Below, piece by piece: positions 25,650 to 33,538 of a stretch of 64,000 nt of DNA. Origin of the DNA: JACDAV01 sp964626755 (lineage in GTDB: Bacteria > Chloroflexota > Limnocylindria > Limnocylindrales > CSP1-4); contig CAZVGO010000016.1 of assembly GCA_964626755.1 (NCBI GenBank), forward strand, positions 1 through 64,000, in the 5' to 3' direction. The notes beneath the pieces were generated by a model. That model saw only the letters and a list, made by a program, of their open reading frames with translations, was not told where the DNA came from and searched no databases. Positions within the stretch are counted from its first letter, which is position 1; every line of letters begins with the position of its first letter. Made by a program: the position numbers and the translations under genes.

Positions 25650-26399
25650 ATGGAGCGGCACCGCGCTCCATGGCTTGTAGTGTTCCGCTTGCTGGCAATT
25701 GCTGCGATGGCCGGCGGTTGCGCCCTGGTCCCGACACAAGGTCCGGCCACCCCGCCGCCAGGTGACCTGCCGGCCGTTGCCCTGAGTTGCGGCGGTGACC
25801 ATGTCTTCGGGCCCGAGGCGCTGACGATCGTCGGCGAGGCGCATCTCGACGTTGATGCGCCCGGGAAAGCGCTGAGAGCTTTTCTCGCGTCGCCCGAAGG
25901 CGCGCCCTTCGTGACACCCAGCTGGGTCCGGGTGTCCGAGATGGCGGATCGCGTGCAGTTCATCGGTCGCCGCCCGAACGACGAAGGCTGGCTCGTCGTC
26001 AACTTCGTCGCCCGCGATGGGAACTGGGTGCTGGACCTGGCTGCCGAGTGCAAGCCGCGGGTCGTGCTCGGGGGCGGCCTCGGCCCGGCCGACTGGTGGA
26101 TCGATCCCGCCGGCCCGCCACTCGGCCGCGAGGCGACCGAATTCGATGCCCTCGTCCTCGAGCGAGCCTGTGCCGGTGGCCAGTCGTCGGACGGCAGGAT
26201 CGCGCCGCCGTTTGTCCTCTACGAAGAGGACACGGTCGTGCTGACATTCGGGGTCGTCCTGAAACCGGGTGGCCAGAGGTGTCCAGGTCACCCACCCGGC
26301 AGCTACCACGTCACGCTCGATGAGCCGATCGGCGACCGCTGGCTGCTCGACGGGGGCGTCTTCCCGCCCCGCGACGCAACCACGCCACCAAGCCCCTAG
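25650..26399 (+). CDS. Lipoprotein, paralogue of the previous gene
   Basis: Lipoprotein of 249 residues. The signal peptide (LLAIAAMAGGC) gives a lipobox near residue 20-24. The mature domain repeats the layout of the preceding lipoprotein: LSCGGDHVFGPEAL, VSEMADRVQFIGRRPND, CKPRVVLGGG and LLDGGVFPPRDATTPP. The gene arose by tandem duplication. It has no ribosome binding site; its ATG is 1 base after the previous stop, so translation is probably coupled. It is convergent with the acetyl-CoA-synthetase-like gene with only 1 base between stops. Confidence 0.85.
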   Translation: MERHRAPWLVVFRLLAIAAMAGGCALVPTQGPATPPPGDLPAVALSCGGDHVFGPEALTIVGEAHLDVDAPGKALRAFLASPEGAPFVTPSWVRVSEMADRVQFIGRRPNDEGWLVVNFVARDGNWVLDLAAECKPRVVLGGGLGPADWWIDPAGPPLGREATEFDALVLERACAGGQSSDGRIAPPFVLYEEDTVVLTFGVVLKPGGQRCPGHPPGSYHVTLDEPIGDRWLLDGGVFPPRDATTPPSP

Positions 26400-26400
26400 G

Positions 26401-28386
26401 TCACCTGCCGGCCAGGGCCCGAATTCTCTCCACCGACCCGGGATCGTCGAGCGCGGACAGGTCGCCCGGGTCGAGCCCGAGAAACGCGGCCCGGATCACC
26501 CGGCGCATGACCTTGCCGGAGCGCGTCTTCGGCAGCGACGGCACGATCTCCACGACGTCCGGCTTCAGCGCCTTGCCGAGCTCGCGGACGACCTGGGCGG
26601 CGATCGACGCGCGGAGGTCCGGCCCGTCCGTCTCGCCCCGCCGCAGGACGCAGAACACGGCGATCGACTCGCCCTTGACCTCGTGCGGCAGTCCGACCGC
26701 CGCCGCCTCAATGACGGACGGGTGCGCGACAGCGGCCGACTCGACCTCGGCCGGCCCCACCCGCTTGCCGGCGATCTTGAGGGTGTCGTCCGATCGGCCC
26801 TGGATGAACCAGTAGCCGTCCTCGTCGACGAGCGCCCAGTCACCGTGGACCCAGACGCCGGGGATGCGCGACCAGTACGTCTCGAGGTAGCGCTCCGGGT
26901 CGCCCCAGAAGCCGCGGGTCATGCCGGGCAGCGGCTGGCGGATGACGAGCTCACCGACTACGCCGCGCACCGAGCTGCCCTCGCTGTCGACAACATCCGC
27001 TGCAACACCAACGTTCGGCCCACCGAACGCGCACGGCCGGACCGGCGTCAGCAGGTTTCCCGCGACGATCCCGCCCGAGACCTCGGTCCCACCGCTGTAG
27101 TTGACGATCGGAAGGCGACCCTCCCCCACCTCGCGGAAGTACCACCACCAGGGATCGGGGTTCCATGGCTCGCCGGTCGAGCCGAGAACGCGAAGCGACG
27201 AGCGGTCATGTGAACGGACCGGCTCAACGCCGTGGCCCATCAGCGCGCGGATGACCGTCGGGCTGAGGCCGAGATGCGTGACCCGGTGGCGCTCGACGAT
27301 CGCCCACAGCCGGTCGGGACCCGGAAAGTCCGGCGTGCCTTCGTAGATCACGAGGCGGGCCCCGAGGAGCAGCGATCCCGAGATCGCCCACGGCCCCATC
27401 ATCCAGCCGAGGTCGGTGAACCAGAAGAGCGCGTCACCCGGACCCAGGTCGAAGCAGTGGGCGAGGTCCTGGGCGCCCTTGATCGGGAAGCCGCCGTGGA
27501 CGTGGATCGCGCCCTTTGGCCGGCCGGTCGTGCCAGACGTGTAGATGACCATGTATGGCGCCTCCGGATCGGTCGCGAGGCGATCCGGGGCGGGCACCTT
27601 GGCGGCCGCGGCAACGGCGTCATCCCACCAGACGTCCCGTCCGATCGTCCACGGCGTCTCGATCGCCTCGCCGAGCCGGCGTACGACGACGACGCGGCGG
27701 ACGGAGGGCGATTCTGCGACCGCCTCGTCGACCGTGGACTTGAGCGGGACGAAGCCGCCCCGCCGGCGAAACCCGTCGGTGGTCACGACGACCGTCGCCG
27801 CGCAGTCGTTGAGTCGCGAGGCGATTGCGGTCGGGCCATAGCCGGAGAAGATCGGCGTGTAGATCGCCCGCAGCAGCCCGAGTGCGAGGACGCTGACGAC
27901 CGTCTCGACGAGCATCGGCAGGCAGATCCCAACCCGGTCACCCTCGCCCACGCCCAGCTGTTCGAACGCGGCGGCGGCCCGGTCGACGCGCGTGCGCAAC
28001 TCGGCGTTCGTGAGGCGCACCACCTCGCCGTCCTCGCCTTCCCAGGCGAGCGCCTCGCCATCCGGGTCGCGGTCCGCTCGCGGGTCGATCGCCGCGGCCG
28101 CGTAGTTGAACGCGCCGCCGCTCCACCAGCGCGACCACTCCGGGCCCCGTGACGCGTCGAGGGCGCGGGTGGGCCTGCGCTGCCACGCGATCTCGAGATC
28201 GTCCGCCGCGGCACCCCAGAACCACGCGGGGTCGTCCTCGGCCCGGCGCTGAAGCGCCTCGAGGTCGGGAACGCCGGTGGCTCGGACGAACCGCGCCAGG
28301 CGGCTCCGTTCGAGCTGTTCAGGAGCCGGGCGCCAGGCGGCGTCGGGGACGTCGCGGCCGAAGACCGGCCAGTCGGAGCGGGCCAC
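26401..28386 (-). CDS. Acetyl-CoA synthetase-like AMP-dependent acyl-CoA synthetase
   Basis: Enzyme of 661 residues that activates acetate or a related short acid with ATP and CoA. The P-loop-like A3 motif is YTSGTTGRPKG (about 280-291), followed by FTDLGWMMGPW, the adenylate-binding GSTGEPWNP, and GDWALVDEDGYWFIQGRSDDT near the hinge. The catalytic lysine sits in KTRSGKVMRRV (about 620), the site acetylated in regulated Acs enzymes. An N-terminal ACAS-like region is present. The family length fits. Substrate could be acetate, propionate or acetoacetate (acetoacetyl-CoA synthetases share the fold). GTG start 6 bases after TAGCAT: leaderless. Confidence 0.9.
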   Translation of the reverse strand: MARSDWPVFGRDVPDAAWRPAPEQLERSRLARFVRATGVPDLEALQRRAEDDPAWFWGAAADDLEIAWQRRPTRALDASRGPEWSRWWSGGAFNYAAAAIDPRADRDPDGEALAWEGEDGEVVRLTNAELRTRVDRAAAAFEQLGVGEGDRVGICLPMLVETVVSVLALGLLRAIYTPIFSGYGPTAIASRLNDCAATVVVTTDGFRRRGGFVPLKSTVDEAVAESPSVRRVVVVRRLGEAIETPWTIGRDVWWDDAVAAAAKVPAPDRLATDPEAPYMVIYTSGTTGRPKGAIHVHGGFPIKGAQDLAHCFDLGPGDALFWFTDLGWMMGPWAISGSLLLGARLVIYEGTPDFPGPDRLWAIVERHRVTHLGLSPTVIRALMGHGVEPVRSHDRSSLRVLGSTGEPWNPDPWWWYFREVGEGRLPIVNYSGGTEVSGGIVAGNLLTPVRPCAFGGPNVGVAADVVDSEGSSVRGVVGELVIRQPLPGMTRGFWGDPERYLETYWSRIPGVWVHGDWALVDEDGYWFIQGRSDDTLKIAGKRVGPAEVESAAVAHPSVIEAAAVGLPHEVKGESIAVFCVLRRGETDGPDLRASIAAQVVRELGKALKPDVVEIVPSLPKTRSGKVMRRVIRAAFLGLDPGDLSALDDPGSVERIRALAGR

Positions 28387-28392
28387 GGCCGG

Positions 28393-28398
28393 ATGCTA
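28393..28398 (-). promoter_or_regulatory. Leaderless -10 element GCTAGCAT
   Basis: On the minus strand TAGCAT ends 6 bases before the GTG at 28386. It faces another such element (28439-28444) serving the divergent lipoprotein gene. Confidence 0.55.
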
Positions 28399-28438
28399 GC
28401 ACCGGGGTCGTTCGGGAGCCGGGGGCAACGGTCGGTGC

Positions 28439-28444
28439 TAGCCT
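28439..28444 (+). promoter_or_regulatory. Leaderless -10 element GCTAGCCT
   Basis: TAGCCT ends 6 bases before the GTG at 28451; identical in sequence to the element before the SufR-like gene at 31076-31081. Confidence 0.55.
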
Positions 28445-28450
28445 CGGGGC

Positions 28451-28900
28451 GTGCGGACCGTTCTCTTCGTCGTCGTGCTCGCCGCCCTTGCGACCGGTTG
28501 CACCACGATCACAGGGACACCGCCGGCGCCCACGCCGGCCGACTTTCCGGGGATCGCCGCCGCCCTCGCCCGGCACGGCGTCGCAATCGGCAACGTCGTG
28601 TCCGGCGACCCCGGCTGCGACGACGCGAACCTCGTGCCCACGGCGATCCGGTTCGAAGCTGCCGGGCTTGACCAGCCGGCCCCCACCCGCGCCTACATCT
28701 ACATCTTCCGCAGCCGGGCGACGTTCGACCGACTCCTCCGCGACGTCGCCCGGTGCGCCGGTGCCTTCGTCACGGACGAGGAGGGCGAGCCGCGGATCGC
28801 CGTCTCGCCGTACGTGCTGACCGGGCCGGGGCCGTGGCCGCCCGCGTTCCGGGAGGCCGTGGAGGCAGGCCTGAAGGAGGCCGCCGGAACGGGAGGATAG
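28451..28900 (+). CDS. Small lipoprotein of unknown function
   Basis: Lipoprotein of 149 residues with GTG start. Signal peptide VLFVVVLAALATGC, lipobox ATGC, then a Thr/Pro spacer and a compact domain. A short segment (VSGDPGCDD) and an RSRATFDRLLRDVARCAGAFV region with a second cysteine suggest one disulphide. No family recognised. It is transcribed on its own from a leaderless promoter and is divergent from the acyl-CoA synthetase gene. Confidence 0.7.
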   Translation: MRTVLFVVVLAALATGCTTITGTPPAPTPADFPGIAAALARHGVAIGNVVSGDPGCDDANLVPTAIRFEAAGLDQPAPTRAYIYIFRSRATFDRLLRDVARCAGAFVTDEEGEPRIAVSPYVLTGPGPWPPAFREAVEAGLKEAAGTGG

Positions 28901-29040
28901 CCCGATCGGCCCCGATTCCCCGATCGGGCGGGGCAAATGACGATCGTCCGGGTCGCCGACCGGGACCGCTCGACCTTCCCATGACCCACGGGACCTCCGG
29001 GCCAGGGTGACGCCAGGCCCCGGAGCCGACGCTTCCGGGC

Positions 29041-29856
29041 ATGGACCCCCGTCGCCGTCACCGGCGATTCCTTGCGCCTGCCTTCGCCGTCGCGCTCGCC
29101 CTCGAGCTGTCGCTCGTCGCGGTCGCGATCGGCCCGGCGACGCCCGCGCGTCCGGCCCCGGCCCAGGCCGCGGCCGCCGTAGCCGCGCGACCCGACGTAG
29201 TCGGCGGTCCGCACGACCAGGGTGTCGAGCATCCGGCGGACCGGCTCACGATCTTCCGGGGCGGCACTCCCCGCTGGCTGACGACGACCAAGCCCGCCCC
29301 CGTCGCACGGCCCGTCGTCAGGAACGTTCCGACGCCAGCCTCCGCGGTGCCGAACGTCGCGGTTGCCGCGACGGCACCGGATCCAGCGGTCGCTCCGAAG
29401 CCCGCCAAGGCCGCGGCCCCGGTCAAGACAACAGCGCCGGCCGCCAAGACCCCCGCGTCGTACCGGGGCAAGAACCACCTCTGGATCCCGGCGCTCGGGG
29501 TCAACCGCTCGGTGTCGTTCTACGCCTGCTCGCGTTCGACCGCGCTCGCGAACGTTGTCTACCGCTGGGGTTGCGCCGGAAGCAACAACGTGTACCTGAT
29601 GGGCCACGCCCACTCGGTGTTCCGCTCGCTCCACAACGCATACGTCAATGGGCGGCTTCGGAAGGGGATGCAGGTCATCTACGCCGACGGCAACGGCCGG
29701 GTCACGCGCTACAAGATTTCGTACTGGAAGGTCGTCTCGCCCGTCGGCGCCGGTTGGGCCTTCGCCGCGCAGGCCAGCCCGAGCATGACGCTCCAGACCT
29801 GCGTCGGCAAGAACAGCCAGTACCGGCTGGTCGTGCGTCTCGTGAAGAGCGGCTAG
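29041..29856 (+). CDS. Sortase
   Basis: Transpeptidase of 271 residues. An N-terminal anchor (FLAPAFAVALALELSLVAVAI) and a 90-residue Pro/Ala-rich linker lead to the beta-barrel. The catalytic set is complete: His about 188 in MGHAHSVF, Cys about 255 in LQTCVG, and Arg about 265 in YRLVVRLV. It is short in the barrel and probably belongs to the class E/F-like group. The beta-helix protein at 2940-5216 ends with an LPPTN tail and could be a substrate, though it is 24 kb away. The gene is convergent with and overlaps the acyl-CoA dehydrogenase gene by 4 bases. Confidence 0.85.
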   Translation: MDPRRRHRRFLAPAFAVALALELSLVAVAIGPATPARPAPAQAAAAVAARPDVVGGPHDQGVEHPADRLTIFRGGTPRWLTTTKPAPVARPVVRNVPTPASAVPNVAVAATAPDPAVAPKPAKAAAPVKTTAPAAKTPASYRGKNHLWIPALGVNRSVSFYACSRSTALANVVYRWGCAGSNNVYLMGHAHSVFRSLHNAYVNGRLRKGMQVIYADGNGRVTRYKISYWKVVSPVGAGWAFAAQASPSMTLQTCVGKNSQYRLVVRLVKSG

Positions 29857-31019
29857 ACCACCCGCAAGTCGAGGATCTTCCGGGCGATCACCAGGCGCTG
29901 GATCTGGCTCGTGCCCTCGCCGAGCTCGGTCAGCTTCGCGTCACGCAGGTAGCGCTCCACCTTGTACTCCTCGACGTAGCCGTACCCGCCGTGGACCTGG
30001 ATCCCGGCGTTCGTCGCCCGCGAGCTGACCTCCGACGCGAACAGCTTCGCCTCGGCGGCGGCGAGGCCGTAGTCACGCCCCTGGTCCTTGAGCCAGGCGG
30101 CCCTATACACGAGCTGTCGCGCCGCCTCGATCTCCGTGGCCATGTCCGCGATCAGGAACGCGACGCCCTGGAAGCTACCGATCGGCCGGCCGAACTGCTC
30201 CCTCGTGCGGGCATACGGCACGGACGCGTCGAGCGCTGCCTGGGCGAGGCCGAGAGCCAGGGCGCCGATCGAGATCCGGCCCCCGTCGAGGATCTTGAGG
30301 AACGTCCGGAACCCGGTCCCCTGCTCACCGAGCATGTTCGCCGCCGGGACCCGCGCGCCATCGAACAGGAGCTCGCCGGTCGCCGACGCGTGGAGGCCCA
30401 TCTTCTCCTCGAGGCGCCCCACGCTGAAGCCGGGCGTCTCCGCCGGCACGATGAACGCGCTGATCTCCGCCTCGCCCTTGTCGGTCGTCCCGGTTCGGGC
30501 GGTGACGACATACGTGCCCGCCTGGCCGGCGTTCGTGATGAATCTCTTGCCGCCGTCGAGCACCCAGCAGCCGCCGTCGGACCCGTCCTCGAACCGCGCG
30601 GTCGTGCGCGTGCCACCCGCGTCCGAGCCGGCGCCAGGCTCGGTCAGCCCGTACGCGCCGAGGACCTCTCCGGATGCCATTGGGACGAGGAACTGCTTCT
30701 TCTGCTCGGGACTGCCGGCGAGGTGAAGCGGCCCGCAGCCGAGGCTGGTGTGGGCGGCGACGATCAACCCGAGCGATCCCCACACCCGGCCGATCTCCTC
30801 GATCGCGATCGCGTAGGCGAGGGTGTCCATCCCGGCCCCACCCTCGTCCTCCGGGATCGGAATGCCGAGCCAGCCCATCTCGCCGAGCTGCCGGACGATC
30901 TCGGCCGGGAATCTCCGCTCACGTTCGTGGCGGTCGACGACGGGCGCGACCTCGTTGGCGAGGAAGTCGCGAATCGTGTCGCGCAGGAGAGCGTGCTCGG
31001 TGGAGAGGTCGTAGTCCAT
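29853..31019 (-). CDS. Acyl-CoA dehydrogenase
   Basis: Flavoenzyme of 388 residues that oxidises acyl-CoA thioesters at the alpha-beta bond in fatty- or branched-acid breakdown. Family signatures: GAYGLTEPGAGSDAGG (acyl-CoA/FAD binding, about 130-145), VLDGGKRFITNAGQAG, and QVHGGYGYVEEY with AKLTELGEGTSQIQ near the C-terminus, where the Glu of the EGTS motif is the usual catalytic base of the short-chain type. Length is typical. The start ATG at 31019 follows TACCCT by 7 bases (leaderless). Chain-length specificity is uncertain; the branched-chain 2-oxoacid dehydrogenase genes nearby make isovaleryl- or isobutyryl-CoA plausible. Confidence 0.93.
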   Translation of the reverse strand: MDYDLSTEHALLRDTIRDFLANEVAPVVDRHERERRFPAEIVRQLGEMGWLGIPIPEDEGGAGMDTLAYAIAIEEIGRVWGSLGLIVAAHTSLGCGPLHLAGSPEQKKQFLVPMASGEVLGAYGLTEPGAGSDAGGTRTTARFEDGSDGGCWVLDGGKRFITNAGQAGTYVVTARTGTTDKGEAEISAFIVPAETPGFSVGRLEEKMGLHASATGELLFDGARVPAANMLGEQGTGFRTFLKILDGGRISIGALALGLAQAALDASVPYARTREQFGRPIGSFQGVAFLIADMATEIEAARQLVYRAAWLKDQGRDYGLAAAEAKLFASEVSSRATNAGIQVHGGYGYVEEYKVERYLRDAKLTELGEGTSQIQRLVIARKILDLRVV

Positions 31020-31026
31020 TGGCGCG

Positions 31027-31032
31027 AGGGTA
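31027..31032 (-). promoter_or_regulatory. Leaderless -10 element TACCCT
   Basis: On the minus strand TACCCT ends 7 bases before the ATG at 31019. Confidence 0.45.
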
Positions 31033-31075
31033 ACGCACCCGGCCGCCCTGGTCAGCGGCGCACCGGGTCCGGTGC

Positions 31076-31081
31076 TAGCCT
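31076..31081 (+). promoter_or_regulatory. Leaderless -10 element GCTAGCCT
   Basis: TAGCCT ends 6 bases before the GTG at 31088; no ribosome binding site. Confidence 0.55.
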
Positions 31082-31087
31082 TCGCGG

Positions 31088-31810
31088 GTGCCCGAGCAAC
31101 ACGTCACTGCCGGCGCCGACACCGCTCCGCGTCCCGGCAGATACGCGGGCGCAAACGGCGGACAGGCAACGCTCGGCGCCTCGCCCTCGTCGCTGCGCAG
31201 GGAGATCCTCGTCCGCCTCCGCCACGACGGCCCCGGCTCGCCCGATCAGCTCGCCACCCGCATCGGCGCAAGCCGGACCGGTATCCTCCAGCAGCTGAGG
31301 GCCCTCGAGGCCGCGCACCTCGTCTCGCGCCAGACCGTTCGCCACGGTGTCGGCCGGCCACGCCACGTGTACGACGTCACGCCGGACGCCCAGGATCTCT
31401 TCCCGTCGAACTACGACGGGCTGGCCGCGGGGCTGCTCGAGGCCATCGGCGTCGTCGGTGGCGAGAACCTCGTCGAGGAGGTGTTCGCGGCCCGACGCCG
31501 GCAGATCGGGGAACGCGTCCGTCGCAAGTTGGCCGAGCGGGTCGGCCACGACGCGCCGCTGTCGGCCCGCGTCCGGGAGCTGGCGGTCATCCAGGACGAG
31601 CAGGGCTACCTCGCCGAGACGACCCTCGAGCCGGACGGGACGATCCGGCTACGCGAGCACAACTGCGCGATCTACCACGTCGCGCAGGGGGCGGCCGCGG
31701 CGTGCCAGGCGGAGCTCGACCTCTTCCGGGAGATCCTCGGCGCGAAGGTCGTGCGCGAGACGCACATCGCGTCGGGCGACCGCTGCTGTACCTACCGCAT
31801 CGCTGAGTAG
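31088..31810 (+). CDS. SufR-like Fe-S-sensing transcriptional regulator
   Basis: Regulator of 240 residues. Residues about 35-90 are a winged helix (DQLATRIGASRTGILQQLRA as recognition helix; GRPRHVYDVTPDAQDLFPSNYD is the wing and linker). The C-terminal part resembles SufR: HNCAIYHVAQGAAAAC spaces two cysteines by 12 residues, and GDRCCTYRI adds two more 27 residues later. These would bind an iron-sulphur cluster. In cyanobacteria and actinobacteria SufR represses the suf operon. No suf gene is in this window, and the divergent neighbour is the acyl-CoA dehydrogenase, so the target here is open. Confidence 0.8.
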   Translation: MPEQHVTAGADTAPRPGRYAGANGGQATLGASPSSLRREILVRLRHDGPGSPDQLATRIGASRTGILQQLRALEAAHLVSRQTVRHGVGRPRHVYDVTPDAQDLFPSNYDGLAAGLLEAIGVVGGENLVEEVFAARRRQIGERVRRKLAERVGHDAPLSARVRELAVIQDEQGYLAETTLEPDGTIRLREHNCAIYHVAQGAAAACQAELDLFREILGAKVVRETHIASGDRCCTYRIAE

Positions 31811-31814
31811 CGGC

Positions 31815-32867
31815 CTAGGCTTCCTCGCGCTCGACGACCGTGCGCCGCGCCGGGAGCCGGCTGGACGCGGTGACGTCCGTCACGTTCGGAACGAACGACG
31901 CCGCGAGGGACGTCTCGGCGACGAGCCTCTGGTCCTCCGGCGACAGGATCCCGAGCCGGCCGAGCTGGGCGAGCTCGTCACGGATGTACGTCTTGAGGAG
32001 CTCCGGGCCGTCGGTGTTGATCGTGAACCGGACCTCGTTTCGGCGGAGCGTGTCGAAGATCCAGCGGAATTCGTCCCAGCCGGACACGACGCGGGTGTTG
32101 AGATTCGATGTCGGGCAGATCTCGAGGACGATCCCCCGCTCCCGGATCATCTCCATCGCGCGCGGGTCGTAGGCGGCCTTCACGCCGTGCCCGATCCGGT
32201 CGGGTTCGAGCAGCTCGACGACCCGGGCGATCTCGTCGACCGGGCCCGCCTCACCGGTATGCACCGTCAGCCCGAGGCCGAACTGGCGCGCCCGTCGGAA
32301 GAGCCTCCGGTAATCGGCCACCCGGAACGTCGCCGATTCGGGGCCCGCGATGTCGATCCCGATGACGCCCCGATCGCGCCACCCGATCGCCTTCTCCGCG
32401 ATGATCTCGTTGAGCTCGTACGGAAAGGCTCGGTCGAGGCAGAAGATCAGGCCGGGCTTTACCGGATATTCGAGGGTCGCCCTGTCCATCCCGCGCACGG
32501 CTGCCGCGATGATGTGGTCGAGGTCCTGCTCGCCGCCCCGGTTCCGCTTCATCGGGTTGAACCGGAGCTCCATCGTCGTGACGTTGTTCTTCCGGTATCC
32601 GCCGCCGACGACCTCGTAGACGCTCCGTTCGACGGCCAGCGGCGAGCTCTGGATGAGCTCGGTCCAGTGGAAGAGCTGGAGGTACCCGTCGAACGACCGC
32701 GATCTCGGGGAGACCGTGATCATGTCCCGGAATTCCCAGTAGTCCTTCGTCGGGAGCTTGATCCCCTGGGCGTGGGCGATGCCCCACATGATCGCCGGGG
32801 TCACCGCGCCGCCGAGGTGGCAGTGGAGCTCCGCCAACGGGACCTTCCGGGAGAGCGCGCGCACCAT
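31815..32867 (-). CDS. Adenosine-deaminase-family amidohydrolase
   Basis: Zinc amidohydrolase of 350 residues. Metal ligands His15 and His17 are in ELHCHLGG, the catalytic region is HTGEAGPVDEIARV (about 217), and IGHGV and CPTSNLNTRV follow. The final metal motif reads NTDGP (284-288) in place of the family's NTDDP: Gly287 replaces the second aspartate, which in adenosine deaminase contacts N7 of the purine. It may therefore use another purine or an aminodeoxyfutalosine-like substrate. ATG 6 bases after TATCCT (leaderless). Possible names: add, or an adenine or aminodeoxyfutalosine deaminase; not certain enough for a symbol. Confidence 0.85.
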   Translation of the reverse strand: MVRALSRKVPLAELHCHLGGAVTPAIMWGIAHAQGIKLPTKDYWEFRDMITVSPRSRSFDGYLQLFHWTELIQSSPLAVERSVYEVVGGGYRKNNVTTMELRFNPMKRNRGGEQDLDHIIAAAVRGMDRATLEYPVKPGLIFCLDRAFPYELNEIIAEKAIGWRDRGVIGIDIAGPESATFRVADYRRLFRRARQFGLGLTVHTGEAGPVDEIARVVELLEPDRIGHGVKAAYDPRAMEMIRERGIVLEICPTSNLNTRVVSGWDEFRWIFDTLRRNEVRFTINTDGPELLKTYIRDELAQLGRLGILSPEDQRLVAETSLAASFVPNVTDVTASSRLPARRTVVEREEA

Positions 32868-32873
32868 GATCTG

Positions 32874-32879
32874 AGGATA
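32874..32879 (-). promoter_or_regulatory. Leaderless -10 element GCTATCCT
   Basis: On the minus strand TATCCT ends 6 bases before the ATG at 32867. Confidence 0.55.
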
Positions 32880-32905
32880 GCCCGAACCGGAGCCGCCGGC
32901 CGACG

Positions 32906-33502
32906 TCAGTCGCAGAGAAAGAAGTACTTGGACCCTGGGTGGCGGACGAGCTGGAGGACCGCCCCGCCTTCCGTAACGACGATGGCGGTGTCCGGCGAAT
33001 TCAGCGTGAACCGGGCATTGGCGCTGTTGACGAGATCAAGCGACTCGGGATCGATCATGCCCACCGGGTCCCAGAAGCTGCCGTCGATGTCGATTCCACT
33101 GCCGAGGCCGCAATGGCCGAGGGTGAATTCGCCAGTCGGCGCCGACAGGCGTGGCGATTGGGGGCTCACCTCGACGATCGCGCTCGGGATGTTCTCCCAG
33201 GCGACGGTGGCGCCATCGACCTCGATCTGGATGTTCAATGACATCCGCCCGTCGCTGAACTCGACCCAGATGCCGCCGATCCACACGCCTCGCTCGGAGC
33301 CAGGACAGGGGCCGTCGCACTGCTTTCGGCTGACCGCGACGTACGAGGGCGTCGTCCCGGGCAGGTTGACCGCGACGGCAGCGAGGGCCTGTTCGCACTG
33401 CGCCGCCAGGAGACCGACGCACGCCGTCGGCATCCGGCTCGGCGGCGTCGAGGGTCCGGTTGACGGCGACGTCGCGCCGCATGCCGCCAGGGTGACCGCC
33501 AA
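32906..33502 (-). CDS. Lipoprotein following lipA, start codon uncertain
   Basis: A secreted protein of about 198 residues with lipobox LAAC. TTG at 33502 is the only conventional in-frame start, but it cuts the signal peptide to nine residues. The reading frame is open back to the lipA TGA (33539-33541) in the same frame, and the bases between encode TTRSGRACLLILAVTLAAC, a perfect lipoprotein signal if translation began near 33535 or at a CTG (33508/33511). The mature part has cysteine pairs (CDGPCPG, GHCGLG) and ends KYFFLCD; no family recognised. Confidence 0.65.
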   Translation of the reverse strand: MAVTLAACGATSPSTGPSTPPSRMPTACVGLLAAQCEQALAAVAVNLPGTTPSYVAVSRKQCDGPCPGSERGVWIGGIWVEFSDGRMSLNIQIEVDGATVAWENIPSAIVEVSPQSPRLSAPTGEFTLGHCGLGSGIDIDGSFWDPVGMIDPESLDLVNSANARFTLNSPDTAIVVTEGGAVLQLVRHPGSKYFFLCD

Positions 33503-33538
33503 GATCAGCAGGCAGGCGCGGCCGGACCGTGTCGTGCG

